This document shows positions 25,828 through 35,325 of a stretch of DNA of 64,000 nt, piece after piece. Made by a program: the position numbers and the translations under genes. The notes beneath the pieces were generated by a model, which did not search any database, had not been told where the DNA came from, and was given only the letters and a program-made list of their open reading frames with translations. The first letter of the stretch is position 1. Each line of letters starts with the position of its first letter. This DNA is from CAVYXZ01 sp965223835 (GTDB lineage: Bacteria > Chloroflexota > Anaerolineae > Aggregatilineales > Phototrophicaceae): the NCBI GenBank assembly GCA_965223835.1, contig CBDCXQ010000001.1:3286001-3350000 (forward strand). Direction: 5' to 3'.

Positions 25828-26610
25828 ATGTTAGCCAAAGTATTGGTAATTGTGTTGCTCTTGGCGCTCATGCCCATATCAAGTGTTGTTGCACAAGAAG
25901 ATGCGCTTTACGAACCAGCCTGCGATCTCGTTCAGTTCAACGTGCAGGTTGATGCGCTACTCACGGCCTATCGCGGCACCCGCAACATCGACTTCAGCAC
26001 CGACGGCGCATTAGCCAGCATCGCCGCGTTACAAAACGACCTTGATGCGCTCTATGCGGACTGTTTTGAGGAACAACAAACTTCACGTGCAGATCGACTG
26101 ACCGACCTGCTCGAACGGCTACAAACCGGCGGTTACATTCTCTATGTGCGTCACACCCATACAGACCGTAATGGTCCCGGCGATACTGACCGCCCTGGCT
26201 GCGAAACTGAGCGCAACCTCTCCACCCGCGGACGCGAAGAAGCCCGGTTCATCAACCAGTACTACACCATACTGCAACTACCCATCAGCGAATTGATTAG
26301 CACCGAACTGTGCCGGACCCATGACACCGCCGCCCTCGCCTTTGGCGAACCGGATACGATCATCGTGCGTTCCGAACTCGAAGCCACCCTCGCCGACGTG
26401 CTCACGGTCGTACCACCTGCTGGCACTAACACGCTTATCGTCGCCCACATCGGCACGCTGGACCGCAATTTTGGCTTGCCCATCCCGTTTGAATAAGGCG
26501 ATACCTATGTCTTCGAACCAAAGGGAGCGGCGGGCGTTGAACTTATAGGTCGCATCGCGCTTTACGACTGGCCGCTGCTGGTGGAAATCAAGGCAGCAGC
26601 AGCTGAATAA
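25828..26610 (+). pseudogene. Secreted histidine phosphatase interrupted by an in-frame TAA
   Basis: A signal peptide (VLVIVLLLALMPISSVVAQ) is followed by a helical part and a phosphoglycerate-mutase-like domain with ILYVRHTHTDR (the RH catalytic motif), LSTRGREEARF, STELCRTHDTA and a second-half histidine in LIVAHIGT. Translation meets TAA at 26494-26496, right after IPFE. The same frame then continues as GDTYVFEPKGAAGVELIGRI and ends in TAA at 26608. GAATAA would need one base change from GAAGAA, so a recent nonsense mutation is the simplest account. A 222-residue product would still contain both His motifs. AAGGA and a TATAAT (25785-25790) precede the ATG. Confidence 0.8.
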
Positions 26611-26625
26611 GGGTCGTTTTCCGAT

Positions 26626-27948
26626 TCACGGTTGGGCGACACCTTGAATCACGTTTTGTAAGTAGCGTGCACTGCTTTTCGGCGTGCGAACCTGCGTCTC
26701 AAAATCGACGTGGACAATCCCAAACCGACGGCTGTAACCAAATGCCCATTCAAAATTGTCGAGCAGGCTCCAGACAAAGTAACCTTTTAGCGGCACCCCC
26801 TGCTCAATCGCTTCGCTGGCAGCGGAGAAATGCGTCTTCAGATAATCGACACGCCGGGGATCATCGACCACACCATTATTGGGTTCCGGGTCTTCAAAGG
26901 CCGCACCGTTTTCGGTGATGAAAATCGCATTTGGTCCATAATCCGCATGCACCTGCACCAGAATTTTACGCAGGCCATCGGGATACACTTCCCAGTCCAT
27001 TGCTGTATGAGCGCTCTCGACATGACGCACGTTCGTGTTATGGAACAAGCCATCTCCAGCATATTCGATGGTATTGCGCGTATAGTAATTGATGCCCAGG
27101 AAATCAATCGGCACGGCTTCCAGGCCGGTCAAATCAATACCTGTCAGATGAGCGCCGAGCCACTCAACCATATCGGCGGGATACTCGCCCTTAAAAACCG
27201 GGTCCAGAAACCAGCGATTGCAGAAGCCTTCAATGCGTCGGGCAGCCTGCTGATCGGCCTCGCTATCGGATGCTGCGTCGATATAATTGAGGTTCAGCGT
27301 AATACCGACCTGCGCCTCTGGCACGCGCTCTCGAATCACTGGCACAGCGGCGTTATGCGCCAGATTCAGGTGATGCGCCACCCGATAAGCTGTGGGAATG
27401 TCCTGCTTGCCCGGTGCGTGTTCGCCCATCATATTCCCCAGAAACGCCACAACCCAGGGTTCATTAAGCGTAATCCAGTGCTTGACCCGGTCGCCCAGTC
27501 GGTCGGCCATGATCGCGGTGTATTCAGCAAACCATTGCACACTATCTCGATTTTCCCAACCACCTTTATCTTGCAGTGCCTGGGGTAGATCCCAGTGGTA
27601 GAGCGTCGCATACGGTTGCACATTTACCGCTAGCAACGCATCCACCAGCCGGTCATAGAATTCCAGTCCAGCGGAGTTCAACGCACCGGTGCCAGCAGGC
27701 AATACCCGCGGCCAGGATATCGAAAATCGGTAGGCATGCAGACCGAGATCCGCCATCAGCGCCACGTCCTGAACATAGCGGTGATAATGATCGCAGGCCA
27801 CCATACCCGTGTCACCGTTCAATACCTTCCCCGGTGTGTGGGAAAATCGATGCCAGATACATTCGCCCCGACCATCCTCCAGGCCACCGCCTTCAATTTG
27901 ATAACTGGCAGTAGCCGCACCCCATACAAAATCGCTGGGAAAATCCAT
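26626..27948 (-). CDS. Beta-glucosidase/beta-glycosidase, GH family 1
   Basis: Hydrolyses beta-linked glucose, galactose or related sugars from the non-reducing end. The 440-residue length and the opening FPSDFVWGAATASYQIEGG are those of GH1. The acid/base Glu163 lies in TLNEPW and the nucleophile Glu346 in ITENGAA. No signal peptide, so it acts on sugars taken into the cell. GAGGAG lies eight bases before the ATG at 27948 (the ATG at 27954 is too close). Its promoter region is shared with the divergent ATPase gene and contains an 18-base palindrome. Confidence 0.95.
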   Translation of the reverse strand: MDFPSDFVWGAATASYQIEGGGLEDGRGECIWHRFSHTPGKVLNGDTGMVACDHYHRYVQDVALMADLGLHAYRFSISWPRVLPAGTGALNSAGLEFYDRLVDALLAVNVQPYATLYHWDLPQALQDKGGWENRDSVQWFAEYTAIMADRLGDRVKHWITLNEPWVVAFLGNMMGEHAPGKQDIPTAYRVAHHLNLAHNAAVPVIRERVPEAQVGITLNLNYIDAASDSEADQQAARRIEGFCNRWFLDPVFKGEYPADMVEWLGAHLTGIDLTGLEAVPIDFLGINYYTRNTIEYAGDGLFHNTNVRHVESAHTAMDWEVYPDGLRKILVQVHADYGPNAIFITENGAAFEDPEPNNGVVDDPRRVDYLKTHFSAASEAIEQGVPLKGYFVWSLLDNFEWAFGYSRRFGIVHVDFETQVRTPKSSARYLQNVIQGVAQP

Positions 27949-28011
27949 TGGCATATCTCCTCATTTCAGGTCGCTAATCGTAGCATCGAAAGCACATTGT
28001 TAAAAGGACAT

Positions 28012-28029
28012 GTTGTGATCGTCCACAAC
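28012..28029 (+). promoter_or_regulatory. Palindromic candidate operator
   Basis: GTTGTG-ATCGTC-CACAAC, a perfect 6-base inverted repeat with a 6-base spacer, between the GH1 and ATPase genes. It stands three bases before a TATAAT (28033-28038) and could cover the -35 of the ATPase promoter. Confidence 0.45.
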
Positions 28030-28072
28030 GCTTATAATTAACACTATTTATTCGTTCGTGGAGGTAAATAGA

Positions 28073-29236
28073 GTGATGTTTTCAACTCCAGATGGTCAGT
28101 TCCCGGTTGAGTACCAGCATGAAGACGCAACTTATGTATTTCGCCAGATTATTGCTGGTGAATCGTGTTCGGTGGTCGGCGTTGGCAGTGTTGGCAAAAG
28201 CAACTTCATGCAATTTTTGACGCGCAATGATGTCAAAAGTCGCTATCTCAATGAGTACGCTCAGTACTATGTAATGGTTCCGCTTAATCCACATCATTTG
28301 ATCCACCCGCAAGAGCAGGTGCTGGCAATGACCGGGGATGCCTGGCCGGGCTATGAAATTATGCTCAATCGGCTGCGCCGCACCCTCGAAATTATGATTT
28401 TTGACGGCCAGATTGCCAACAATCAGGATGAAGCGCGAAACATGGTACAGCGCGTCGAAAAACGTTATGAGAAATTATTTCATGATCAGCCTTTGTATAC
28501 CCAAACCGGCATTCGCCAGCTTGAGGATGCGGTGTATGAGGTATGCAGCTTTCATTCGCGAATGCGCATCGTCTTCATGTTCGACGAATTTGATGAATTC
28601 ATTCGCCTGCCTGCCTATTTCTGGCAATCATTGCGCGGTATTCGCGACGAATACAAACAGCGGGTAATGTACCTGACAGCCAGCCGCTTCCCACTCAATG
28701 AGCTGGTTAATCAGCAGATTGCTGACCCCAAAGATCAGGTGATTATTGAAGGATTTGTTGAGCTGTTTCATGGGTTCACTCGCTATCTCGGCGTGCTGGA
28801 CCCGCAAAGCGCCCTGTCCAGTGTGCTGCGGCTGTCACACCGCTATGATGCCCAAATTTCGCCCGATTTGGAACACACCCTACTGTACACAACCGGTCGC
28901 CATAATGGGCTTCTACGCCGGGGATTCAGAGTCGCACTGCATGTACCGCATGGCGCACGTATCGCTAACACTGAATTTATCGACGCCTTGCTGCAGAGTG
29001 AAGGTATTCGAGATGAATGTCAGTCGATCTATGATAGCCTGGAAGATGATGAACAAACCATGCTCAATAACATGGTCTGTCAACGTGAAATTGACATCAA
29101 TTCCTCGGCATGGTCAAGACTGGAAAATAAGCACCTGGTTACGCGGATGGAACAACGGGGTTCCGTCATCACGGTACTCACCATCCCGGTGTTTGCCATG
29201 TATATTCAACAACATGTTGTGGGCGGTAACTGCTAA
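28073..29236 (+). CDS. STAND/Orc-like P-loop ATPase
   Basis: The 387-residue protein has Walker A GVGSVGKSN (36-44) and Walker B RIVFMFDEFDEF (Asp171-Glu172), followed by sensor-like LTASRFPLNEL and a C-terminal helical/winged-helix region (about 310-385, with SSAWSRLENKHLVTRM). That order is typical of the AAA_16/Orc-like STAND class. Whether it switches a signal or works on DNA cannot be told. GGAGGT stands 8 bases before the GTG at 28073; an ATG follows immediately. It is convergent with the membrane-protein gene at 29233, and their ends overlap by four bases. Confidence 0.75.
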   Translation: MMFSTPDGQFPVEYQHEDATYVFRQIIAGESCSVVGVGSVGKSNFMQFLTRNDVKSRYLNEYAQYYVMVPLNPHHLIHPQEQVLAMTGDAWPGYEIMLNRLRRTLEIMIFDGQIANNQDEARNMVQRVEKRYEKLFHDQPLYTQTGIRQLEDAVYEVCSFHSRMRIVFMFDEFDEFIRLPAYFWQSLRGIRDEYKQRVMYLTASRFPLNELVNQQIADPKDQVIIEGFVELFHGFTRYLGVLDPQSALSSVLRLSHRYDAQISPDLEHTLLYTTGRHNGLLRRGFRVALHVPHGARIANTEFIDALLQSEGIRDECQSIYDSLEDDEQTMLNNMVCQREIDINSSAWSRLENKHLVTRMEQRGSVITVLTIPVFAMYIQQHVVGGNC

Positions 29237-30927
29237 TCGTCGTCTTCGTCGCGCTTGTCGCCAAGATTTGATTGAATTCGGGGACGCCTGACGGGCTGTT
29301 CATCACGGCGTTCTTTGGGGATATGAAGCGGCTCAACGGTTTCGCCTGGATTTAACTGCGGTGCCGGTTCAGACTGGTCAAGAATGATAAGGTCATCAGA
29401 CGTGTTGGGCGGTTCTGCCAGCTGTTGTTGGAGTGGATAAGAGTAGATCGGGTCAAGCGGAGGCCGTGAATTGAGCAAGGGTAGAACGCTGGCATCAGAG
29501 TTAATCTGAAACGCCTTATAATCCCCTGTCGTACTCTGGTCAAGAAACAACAATCGATTAACCATTTCAGGCGATAAACCCTGGCGCACGATCTTATCCA
29601 CCAGTGTCTGTAACTTCGCGGTGTCCTTTACCGCATCAGCCCGTGATCGGCGCATCTCAATCTCGGCGTCTTTTACAGCCAACGGCACAATTGGTCGACA
29701 CTCAACTGTGATCGGATTGAGAACGATTCCTATGAATGACAAACCATCGAGAAGTTCCGGTAATTCACGTCTGAAATCATCAATCGTGCCCCTGGTCAGC
29801 GCTTGATCAAGTGACAAGTTTACAAAGTAGAGACGCGCCTGCCCCCGAGCCGCCGCCTCGGCAATCGATGCGATAAAATCTGCAACCGTGCCCGGAGAAT
29901 AAAAATTGGCGAGGTTTATCCGAAAATCAGGGTTTAACACCTTTTGGGGGTCAAAGTTACACTTAAAATAAATCATTATCTCTAGCGAATGCCCATCGTG
30001 TGTGATCAATTCCTCTATTGTAAAATTTACCGAAATCGATTCGGAATGGTTCCACAACAAACGATGATGATCGAGCGCTGAAACCCATAAGATAGGGGGC
30101 GGAATCCGATTTTGATCGGCAACCTGCTGATATAATTGATTAAGCACCTGTTGAACTTGTGGACTATTGGGATTGGTGAGCTGCCTGGTGAGGCTTTCTC
30201 GCATATAGCGTGGGCCATTGAAGTGCAAAAATTTTTCGATTGCTGATTTCGACACACCGGCTTGCATCAATTGATGTATGATGCTTTGGTCAACTAAGGG
30301 GTCGGGCCGACTCAACAATCTGAAGCCCTCTGGCAGGTGGTTTCTATCCTCAACGAGATAGACTTCACCATAACGAATTCTAACAATCCAAATTGGCATC
30401 CGAATACTGATGAGATAAATGAAAGCAATCCAGAACCAGCCCCACAGCAAGTAGGGAACGCTGAACGGCGCATTAAAAATGAAGCGACCAATGGATGAAC
30501 TCAGGTTACCCCTGTCATTAAAAATCAATACAGGCATATAGACCATCGCCAGCCAAAAAACCGCTAAGATGGCGATGGTGCTGGCACTGGTCAATGCCGA
30601 TGTATCTCGACCCAGGTCAAACCAAATAATGGCAGCAATAAATATGATACAGGTAATGCCAAACGGCAAAAATAGATAATCGTAGCGCAGTCCATTGATA
30701 ACTAGCCACGAGGCAACAACCCAGGCTTCAGCCCACAAAGCGATGATATTGAATTGAATTTTGTGCCGAATATCGGGGCTTTCTCGCCATTCACGCCGCC
30801 GGTGGCGAAGATAATACCCATTAAACATCCAGATAAAATGAACAATTCGTCGCCAAATTGTTTGTCTTACACCACCTTGAGCTGGTAGCGCTGCGGTTGC
30901 CATTCCGGTCATTATCGATAGATCCAA
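29233..30927 (-). CDS. Membrane protein with large cytoplasmic domain, possibly SPFH/band-7-like
   Basis: Four hydrophobic segments lie in the first 190 residues (ALWAEAWVVASWLVI, YLFLPFGITCIIFIAAIIW, TIAILAVFWLAMVYM and YLLWGWFWIAFIYLISI). A region (about 280-440) with an SPFH-like order follows: VNFTIEELITHDGHSLEIMI, then LNPITVECRPIVPLAVKDAE and the helix AEIEMRRSRADAVKDTAKLQ, as in stomatin-like proteins. The tail is rich in Pro, Asp and Arg. The family assignment is by shape, not by a clear signature. Its stop overlaps the convergent ATPase gene's stop. Confidence 0.55.
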   Translation of the reverse strand: MDLSIMTGMATAALPAQGGVRQTIWRRIVHFIWMFNGYYLRHRRREWRESPDIRHKIQFNIIALWAEAWVVASWLVINGLRYDYLFLPFGITCIIFIAAIIWFDLGRDTSALTSASTIAILAVFWLAMVYMPVLIFNDRGNLSSSIGRFIFNAPFSVPYLLWGWFWIAFIYLISIRMPIWIVRIRYGEVYLVEDRNHLPEGFRLLSRPDPLVDQSIIHQLMQAGVSKSAIEKFLHFNGPRYMRESLTRQLTNPNSPQVQQVLNQLYQQVADQNRIPPPILWVSALDHHRLLWNHSESISVNFTIEELITHDGHSLEIMIYFKCNFDPQKVLNPDFRINLANFYSPGTVADFIASIAEAAARGQARLYFVNLSLDQALTRGTIDDFRRELPELLDGLSFIGIVLNPITVECRPIVPLAVKDAEIEMRRSRADAVKDTAKLQTLVDKIVRQGLSPEMVNRLLFLDQSTTGDYKAFQINSDASVLPLLNSRPPLDPIYSYPLQQQLAEPPNTSDDLIILDQSEPAPQLNPGETVEPLHIPKERRDEQPVRRPRIQSNLGDKRDEDDD

Positions 30928-31010
30928 AGAATTATTTCAGTCAACATTCATCATAGCGTCTTACCTGAATCTTGTAAACCAATGGCAGCAGATACTTGAA
31001 CAGAAAAATC

Positions 31011-31039
31011 TTGACACAAGCCGAACTAACCGCTACACT
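31011..31039 (+). promoter_or_regulatory. Promoter of tRNA-Glu
   Basis: A perfect TTGACA (31011-31016), 17 bases, then TACACT (31034-31039), 13 bases before the tRNA. Confidence 0.75.
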
Positions 31040-31052
31040 TCGAAACACATAA

Positions 31053-31125
31053 GCCCCATTCGTCTAGTGGCCTAGGACACAGCCCTCTCAAGGCTGAAAC
31101 ACGGGTTCGAGTCCCGTATGGGGTA
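31053..31125 (+). tRNA. tRNA-Glu (anticodon CTC)
   Basis: A 73-base cloverleaf. The acceptor GCCCCAT/ATGGGGT has a G-T first pair. The D-arm begins TCGTCTAGTGGCCTAGGACA, which is characteristic of tRNA-Glu. The anticodon stem CAGCC/GGCTG encloses CTCTCAA with anticodon CTC at 31087-31089, and the T-arm has GGTTCGAGTCC. CCA is not encoded. Confidence 0.95.
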
Positions 31126-31246
31126 CAAATCGGCGCAGCCCCATAGGCCCAAGTAACCTCACAAATTGCTCATTTCAAATATATGTTTAGTTGAGATCAC
31201 ACATGGTCGCCCGATCTCAGCATAAGTTGGATCGCCTTTAAAAATC

Positions 31247-32416
31247 CTAGCCAATTTCATCCAGCAACAATGGCAGTGAAGCAAAATCGGGTACATCACA
31301 CAGGTACACATTGCCATAGCCACTGACATCACCAGTGAAAACGACCTGGTTAGCAGCCGCGTTAAATCGCGGATGGGCGTGCTGTTGTTGTGTCTTGAAG
31401 CTGGAATCATGGCTACATAACGCCCGACCTTCACCATAATCCTGACCATTCCAGCGCCACAGGTCAATCGTCGGGCCAACATCGCTGACTACCAACTGAA
31501 TATCATTTGAATAAAAGTGCCCGTGTCCGGTTGGGATTTTGCTGGTGTCAAACATCACTTCGATGCGCTCCGTATTGTCATAGCGGATATGGCCGAAAAA
31601 GCCCTGCTTCTCAGCATCATAACCATGATAACCGATGTATTCACCATCAGCGTGCCAGTATTCATGACCGACAATTTCACCTTCAGTCTCGCTGGGTCGG
31701 ATTTTCCAGACCTCACCGGTTTCCACATTTAATCCCCAGATACGGTTGTCGATTTCACGCCAGGGGCCTTCATGACAAAAAGTTAGCAGATGCGAGTGTT
31801 TCGGCGACGTATTGACATGCCCAACCCAATAATTCTCTTCCCAAACAACTTTGCTACCACTGCCGTCCACTGCCACCTGCACAATCTGGCTCAAAGGCAT
31901 CGCCGCCCACGTTTCACGGAATCCAACATAACCCCGCATCAAATCCACCCGGAACTTGTCCGACATATCCTCCGAGATGCTGCAATACACATACTTGCCA
32001 TCGGCACTACAATTTACCATCGAAACATCCCAGCCCGTCGCCATCCGATGGATTGTCCGCTGTTGCAAAGTGGCTAAATCCAGCGCAATCAAATCATAGC
32101 CATACCAGAAATATGCCTCATCCTTAACCGGATTAGTACACGCCCGCATAAACTCCACTTCTCGCGGCAGTTCCAGCGGGGTCAAATCGGTGAGCTGGAT
32201 TATTTCGTAAGTTGTGAGATCAAGGCTGAACAAATTGGTTTTGTTTTCACGATCAGAGCAGAACAGCAGTTTCTGCTCATGGGCATACCAGCCCGAATTC
32301 GTGAAGTAAAAGTGATGGCTGTGCGCACGGTAATTCGTAAGTTGCCTGACTTCTACGCCGGTCCGTGGATCTTGATAGACTTTCAGTTCGCTCGGCCAGA
32401 TTTTGCCAACACGCAT
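31247..32416 (-). CDS. Oligogalacturonate lyase family protein (PL22), copy 1
   Basis: PL22 enzymes cleave oligogalacturonides by beta-elimination in the cytoplasm, on a seven-bladed propeller with a metal. The 389-residue protein shows the family's metal-ligand set: GHEYWHADG (His) and QQQHAHPRF with Gln343, His346 and His348. It also has TFCHEGPWREIDNRIWGLN and the opening VGKIWPSELKVYQDPRTGVE. There is no signal peptide, as expected. AAGGAAAG precedes the ATG at 32416. A second PL22 gene is at 42446. It lies at the end of the importer gene run. Substrate specificity (pectin or other uronate oligomers) is inferred. Confidence 0.85.
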   Translation of the reverse strand: MRVGKIWPSELKVYQDPRTGVEVRQLTNYRAHSHHFYFTNSGWYAHEQKLLFCSDRENKTNLFSLDLTTYEIIQLTDLTPLELPREVEFMRACTNPVKDEAYFWYGYDLIALDLATLQQRTIHRMATGWDVSMVNCSADGKYVYCSISEDMSDKFRVDLMRGYVGFRETWAAMPLSQIVQVAVDGSGSKVVWEENYWVGHVNTSPKHSHLLTFCHEGPWREIDNRIWGLNVETGEVWKIRPSETEGEIVGHEYWHADGEYIGYHGYDAEKQGFFGHIRYDNTERIEVMFDTSKIPTGHGHFYSNDIQLVVSDVGPTIDLWRWNGQDYGEGRALCSHDSSFKTQQQHAHPRFNAAANQVVFTGDVSGYGNVYLCDVPDFASLPLLLDEIG

Positions 32417-32494
32417 GAGCTTTCCTTTCCAATTCTGCAAAATAAGAGCGCACCTGTTCGTGCGCCCTTGAACAATCCAAACTTATCATTTGAC

Positions 32495-34285
32495 TTATGC
32501 GCCCGCGCCTTCCGGCACTAACCAGGGTGGCATCCCGGTTTGCTGCTGATTGATATAACAGGCATACAAAAATCGATAGACATCATTGGCATAGAACTGC
32601 GGAAACGACTTATCTGGCAGCGTATCCATAAAACGCGACGCTACCAGTTCAGCCATATCGTTATCCATGCCCGCTTCGACTTCATAGTCAAAATAGATCG
32701 CCAGGTCTTTATCCGGCTCTTCGATAATCCGCTTGACTTTGAACGATTGTGGGAAACGGTGCGCTGGTGAATAACGCTCCATCAAGAATGTACCCAGCGC
32801 TGCCGAATTGATAAACTGCTTATGTTCGTAAAGGAAATTAACCGTATCCTGTGCATCTTCGAGTGTTTCGCCGGGAAAACCGAAAAAGAAGAAGGTGTGA
32901 TTCCAGATACCCGCCGCATGGCTTTCGTGTAAAATGCGACTCATATGTTCGAGTTCAGTCCCCTTAATCATCAGGTCCATCACCGGTTCAGAGGCACTTT
33001 CCAGGCCGAACAGAATCATGCTACAGCCGCCACGTTCCATGCTCTCCAACAACTCACCGGAAATGACCTTCTCAAAACGAACACACCCACCCCATTGCAA
33101 GGGCTTGCCCAAATCTTCCAGCAGCGGCGAAAGCTTGCGTAGGTTACGCGGCGTGATCGCTTCGTCAGCAAAGAAGATGTGGCGCACGCCATAACGATCC
33201 TGAAGTGCCAACATTTGTTCCGCCAGTTGTTCGGCCCGCAGTTGGCTGAAGGCCTCCGGTTCACCATAACCTACATTACAAAACGCGCATTTCCCAAAAT
33301 AGCAGCCTCGTGCTGTCAGCAATGGCAGCACCAGTTCAGGGGCCAGGTAACGGTCCAGTGGCAACCCATCAAAATCTGGCATCGGCACATCGCCGATTTT
33401 TTCCTGCGGTTTCCGGTCATTCACATGGATGCCTATGTCATCCTGATAAATCAGGTTGGGTACCTGACTCAAATCACCATCATCGCCCAATGCTTGAACC
33501 AATTGCAGCAGTGCAACTTCCCCGTCAAAGACAACCGCACTATCAAATAATTCAAAGGCAGCAGGCACATTGGGCAATTCATCCCGCAGCATACTGATGT
33601 GCGGCCCGCCGACCGTTACATGACAGTCTAATCCAGCTTGCTTAATGAGGTACCCCAGCGTCACACCGGCCAACATCTGTGGCATCGACGGAATCGAAAT
33701 ACCAACCACATCCGGTTGTTCGCGCTTTATATCAGCGATAATGCCATCGGTGTAAATATCGAGAAAAATATTGTGATAAGGATCACGCACCGCTTGTAAT
33801 AAAGACGCACTGCTATCGACTGGATAGGCTGAGACGTAGCTTTGCAGGTGGAGTGATGCGGGATAAAACGGCAGTGATGCGATCTCCAAACACTGCATCA
33901 CGGTTTCAAATGCGCTCAGGCTCTCTGCTCCATCATAAAATGCTTCACTCCGAATAACTGCTTTCGCTCGCTCGACTTCCGCTGCCAGCCCCGGCCCATA
34001 TTCCAGCGCCCACAGCAGTTGCTCACGCCGAGGATGCGTTCGCTTGGGCGGTTGTTTGGTCGCCTGAGCACCATAATCTCGGCGCAATCGGTTGAGGGTT
34101 TTCTTCATGTACTTACGGGTCAGAATTTCATCGAAGACTTCGATATTCAAATCCCGCTGGATCACCTCAACACCGTGTTCACGCAAATAAGCCGTAAGGG
34201 TTGGTAACGCCAAATGCGGCATACTCGGCGTCCAGTTCGGCGGAAACAACAACATGACCTTCATCAATTTTGCCTGTAAACTCAT
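32495..34285 (-). CDS. B12-binding radical SAM protein
   Basis: The 596-residue protein has an N-terminal cobalamin-binding Rossmann part (LLFPPNWTPSMPHLALPTLT, and later TVGGPHISMLRDELPN). A radical SAM domain follows with the cluster motif CYFGKCAFC (Cys328, Cys333, Cys336), then IFFADEAITPRN and LFGLESASEPVMDLM. Its relatives are methyltransferases, cyclases or tailoring enzymes on carbon centres. It starts 17 bases after oppF-type gene's stop and precedes the PL22 gene, which is an odd place. The ATG at 34264 (MKVMLLFPP) is an alternative start; neither has a clear ribosome site. Confidence 0.85.
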   Translation of the reverse strand: MSLQAKLMKVMLLFPPNWTPSMPHLALPTLTAYLREHGVEVIQRDLNIEVFDEILTRKYMKKTLNRLRRDYGAQATKQPPKRTHPRREQLLWALEYGPGLAAEVERAKAVIRSEAFYDGAESLSAFETVMQCLEIASLPFYPASLHLQSYVSAYPVDSSASLLQAVRDPYHNIFLDIYTDGIIADIKREQPDVVGISIPSMPQMLAGVTLGYLIKQAGLDCHVTVGGPHISMLRDELPNVPAAFELFDSAVVFDGEVALLQLVQALGDDGDLSQVPNLIYQDDIGIHVNDRKPQEKIGDVPMPDFDGLPLDRYLAPELVLPLLTARGCYFGKCAFCNVGYGEPEAFSQLRAEQLAEQMLALQDRYGVRHIFFADEAITPRNLRKLSPLLEDLGKPLQWGGCVRFEKVISGELLESMERGGCSMILFGLESASEPVMDLMIKGTELEHMSRILHESHAAGIWNHTFFFFGFPGETLEDAQDTVNFLYEHKQFINSAALGTFLMERYSPAHRFPQSFKVKRIIEEPDKDLAIYFDYEVEAGMDNDMAELVASRFMDTLPDKSFPQFYANDVYRFLYACYINQQQTGMPPWLVPEGAGA

Positions 34286-34302
34286 TCAACAAAACAGTTA
34301 CG

Positions 34303-35325
34303 CTAAACACCCAGTTCGAGTTCTTCACTGAAATGACAGCTTGCCCAATGCCCGGGTCGGATTTCTCTTAAGAGCGGTTCTTCTTGCTTACACCGATCTT
34401 TGGCATACTGACAACGGGGGTGAAAATAGCACCCGCTCGGCGGATTCGAGGGGTCAGCTACCTCGCCCTTAAGCATCACCCGTTTCCGTTTAGCACGCGG
34501 GTCGGGCGTTGGCGCGGATGACAATAACGCTTCGGTGTACGGATGCTCAATGTTGGTAAAGATTTCTTCAGTATCAGCAATTTCCACGATCTTGCCGACA
34601 TACATTACTGCTACCCGGTTGCTCAGATGGCGCACCACACTCAAGTCATGCGAGATGAACAAATAGGTCAGGTTAAATTGTGCCTGTAGATCTTTCAACA
34701 GGTTCAAGATCTGAGCCTGAATCGACACATCTAACGCCGAGACCGGCTCGTCACAAATCAGCAATTGCGGATTCAGGGCCAATGCCCGCGCGATCCCAAT
34801 ACGCTGCCGCTGCCCACCACTAAATGCATGGGGATAGCGCGACATATATTCCGGGCGCAGACCAACCAGGCTCATCAATTCCGCCACGCGGTCCCGCATC
34901 GCCGAACCCTCTAAAATCTGATAATTGCGCAGCGGTTCACCAACAATTTCTTCCAGCGTCATACGCGGATTGAGCGATGAGTATGGATCTTGAAAAATGA
35001 GTTGGATTTCGCGCCAAACGTCACGCAGTTCTTCACGGGTGAGTTGAGCCAGGTCCACTCTGCCCCGATTCGGATCTTGAAAAATGATCTCGCCGCCGGT
35101 TGGCGTTTCCGCACGCAAAACCACGCGACCGGTGGTCGTCTTGCCGCAGCCACTTTCGCCGACCAGACCCAGTACTTCGCCACGCTTGATAGAAAAACTG
35201 ACACCATCAACTGCGCGGACATGATTCACTACCCGGCGATTGAAAATTCCGCGTTTATAAATTGGAAAATATTTCTTTAAATTATTGACCGTTAATAATG
35301 TACCGTTCCCGTTTTGCTCACTCAT
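34303..35325 (-). CDS. ABC importer ATP-binding protein (OppF/DppF type)
   Basis: The 340-residue ATPase has Walker A GESGCGKTTTG, signature FSGGQRQRIGIARAL, Walker B LLICDEPVSALD and the C-terminal oligopeptide-type extension with CYFHPRCQYAKDRC, a four-Cys motif that binds a 4Fe-4S cluster in this subfamily. It powers uptake together with the OppD-like subunit. Its ATG overlaps the OppD stop by four bases. Substrate is probably an oligosaccharide rather than a peptide, judging by the PL22 neighbours. Confidence 0.9.
   Translation of the reverse strand: MSEQNGNGTLLTVNNLKKYFPIYKRGIFNRRVVNHVRAVDGVSFSIKRGEVLGLVGESGCGKTTTGRVVLRAETPTGGEIIFQDPNRGRVDLAQLTREELRDVWREIQLIFQDPYSSLNPRMTLEEIVGEPLRNYQILEGSAMRDRVAELMSLVGLRPEYMSRYPHAFSGGQRQRIGIARALALNPQLLICDEPVSALDVSIQAQILNLLKDLQAQFNLTYLFISHDLSVVRHLSNRVAVMYVGKIVEIADTEEIFTNIEHPYTEALLSSAPTPDPRAKRKRVMLKGEVADPSNPPSGCYFHPRCQYAKDRCKQEEPLLREIRPGHWASCHFSEELELGV

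Noticed and set aside
34981..35280. Plus-strand frames opposite the ABC ATPases
   Set aside because: They are antisense shadows of strong ABC coding sequence, with no ribosome sites or motifs.
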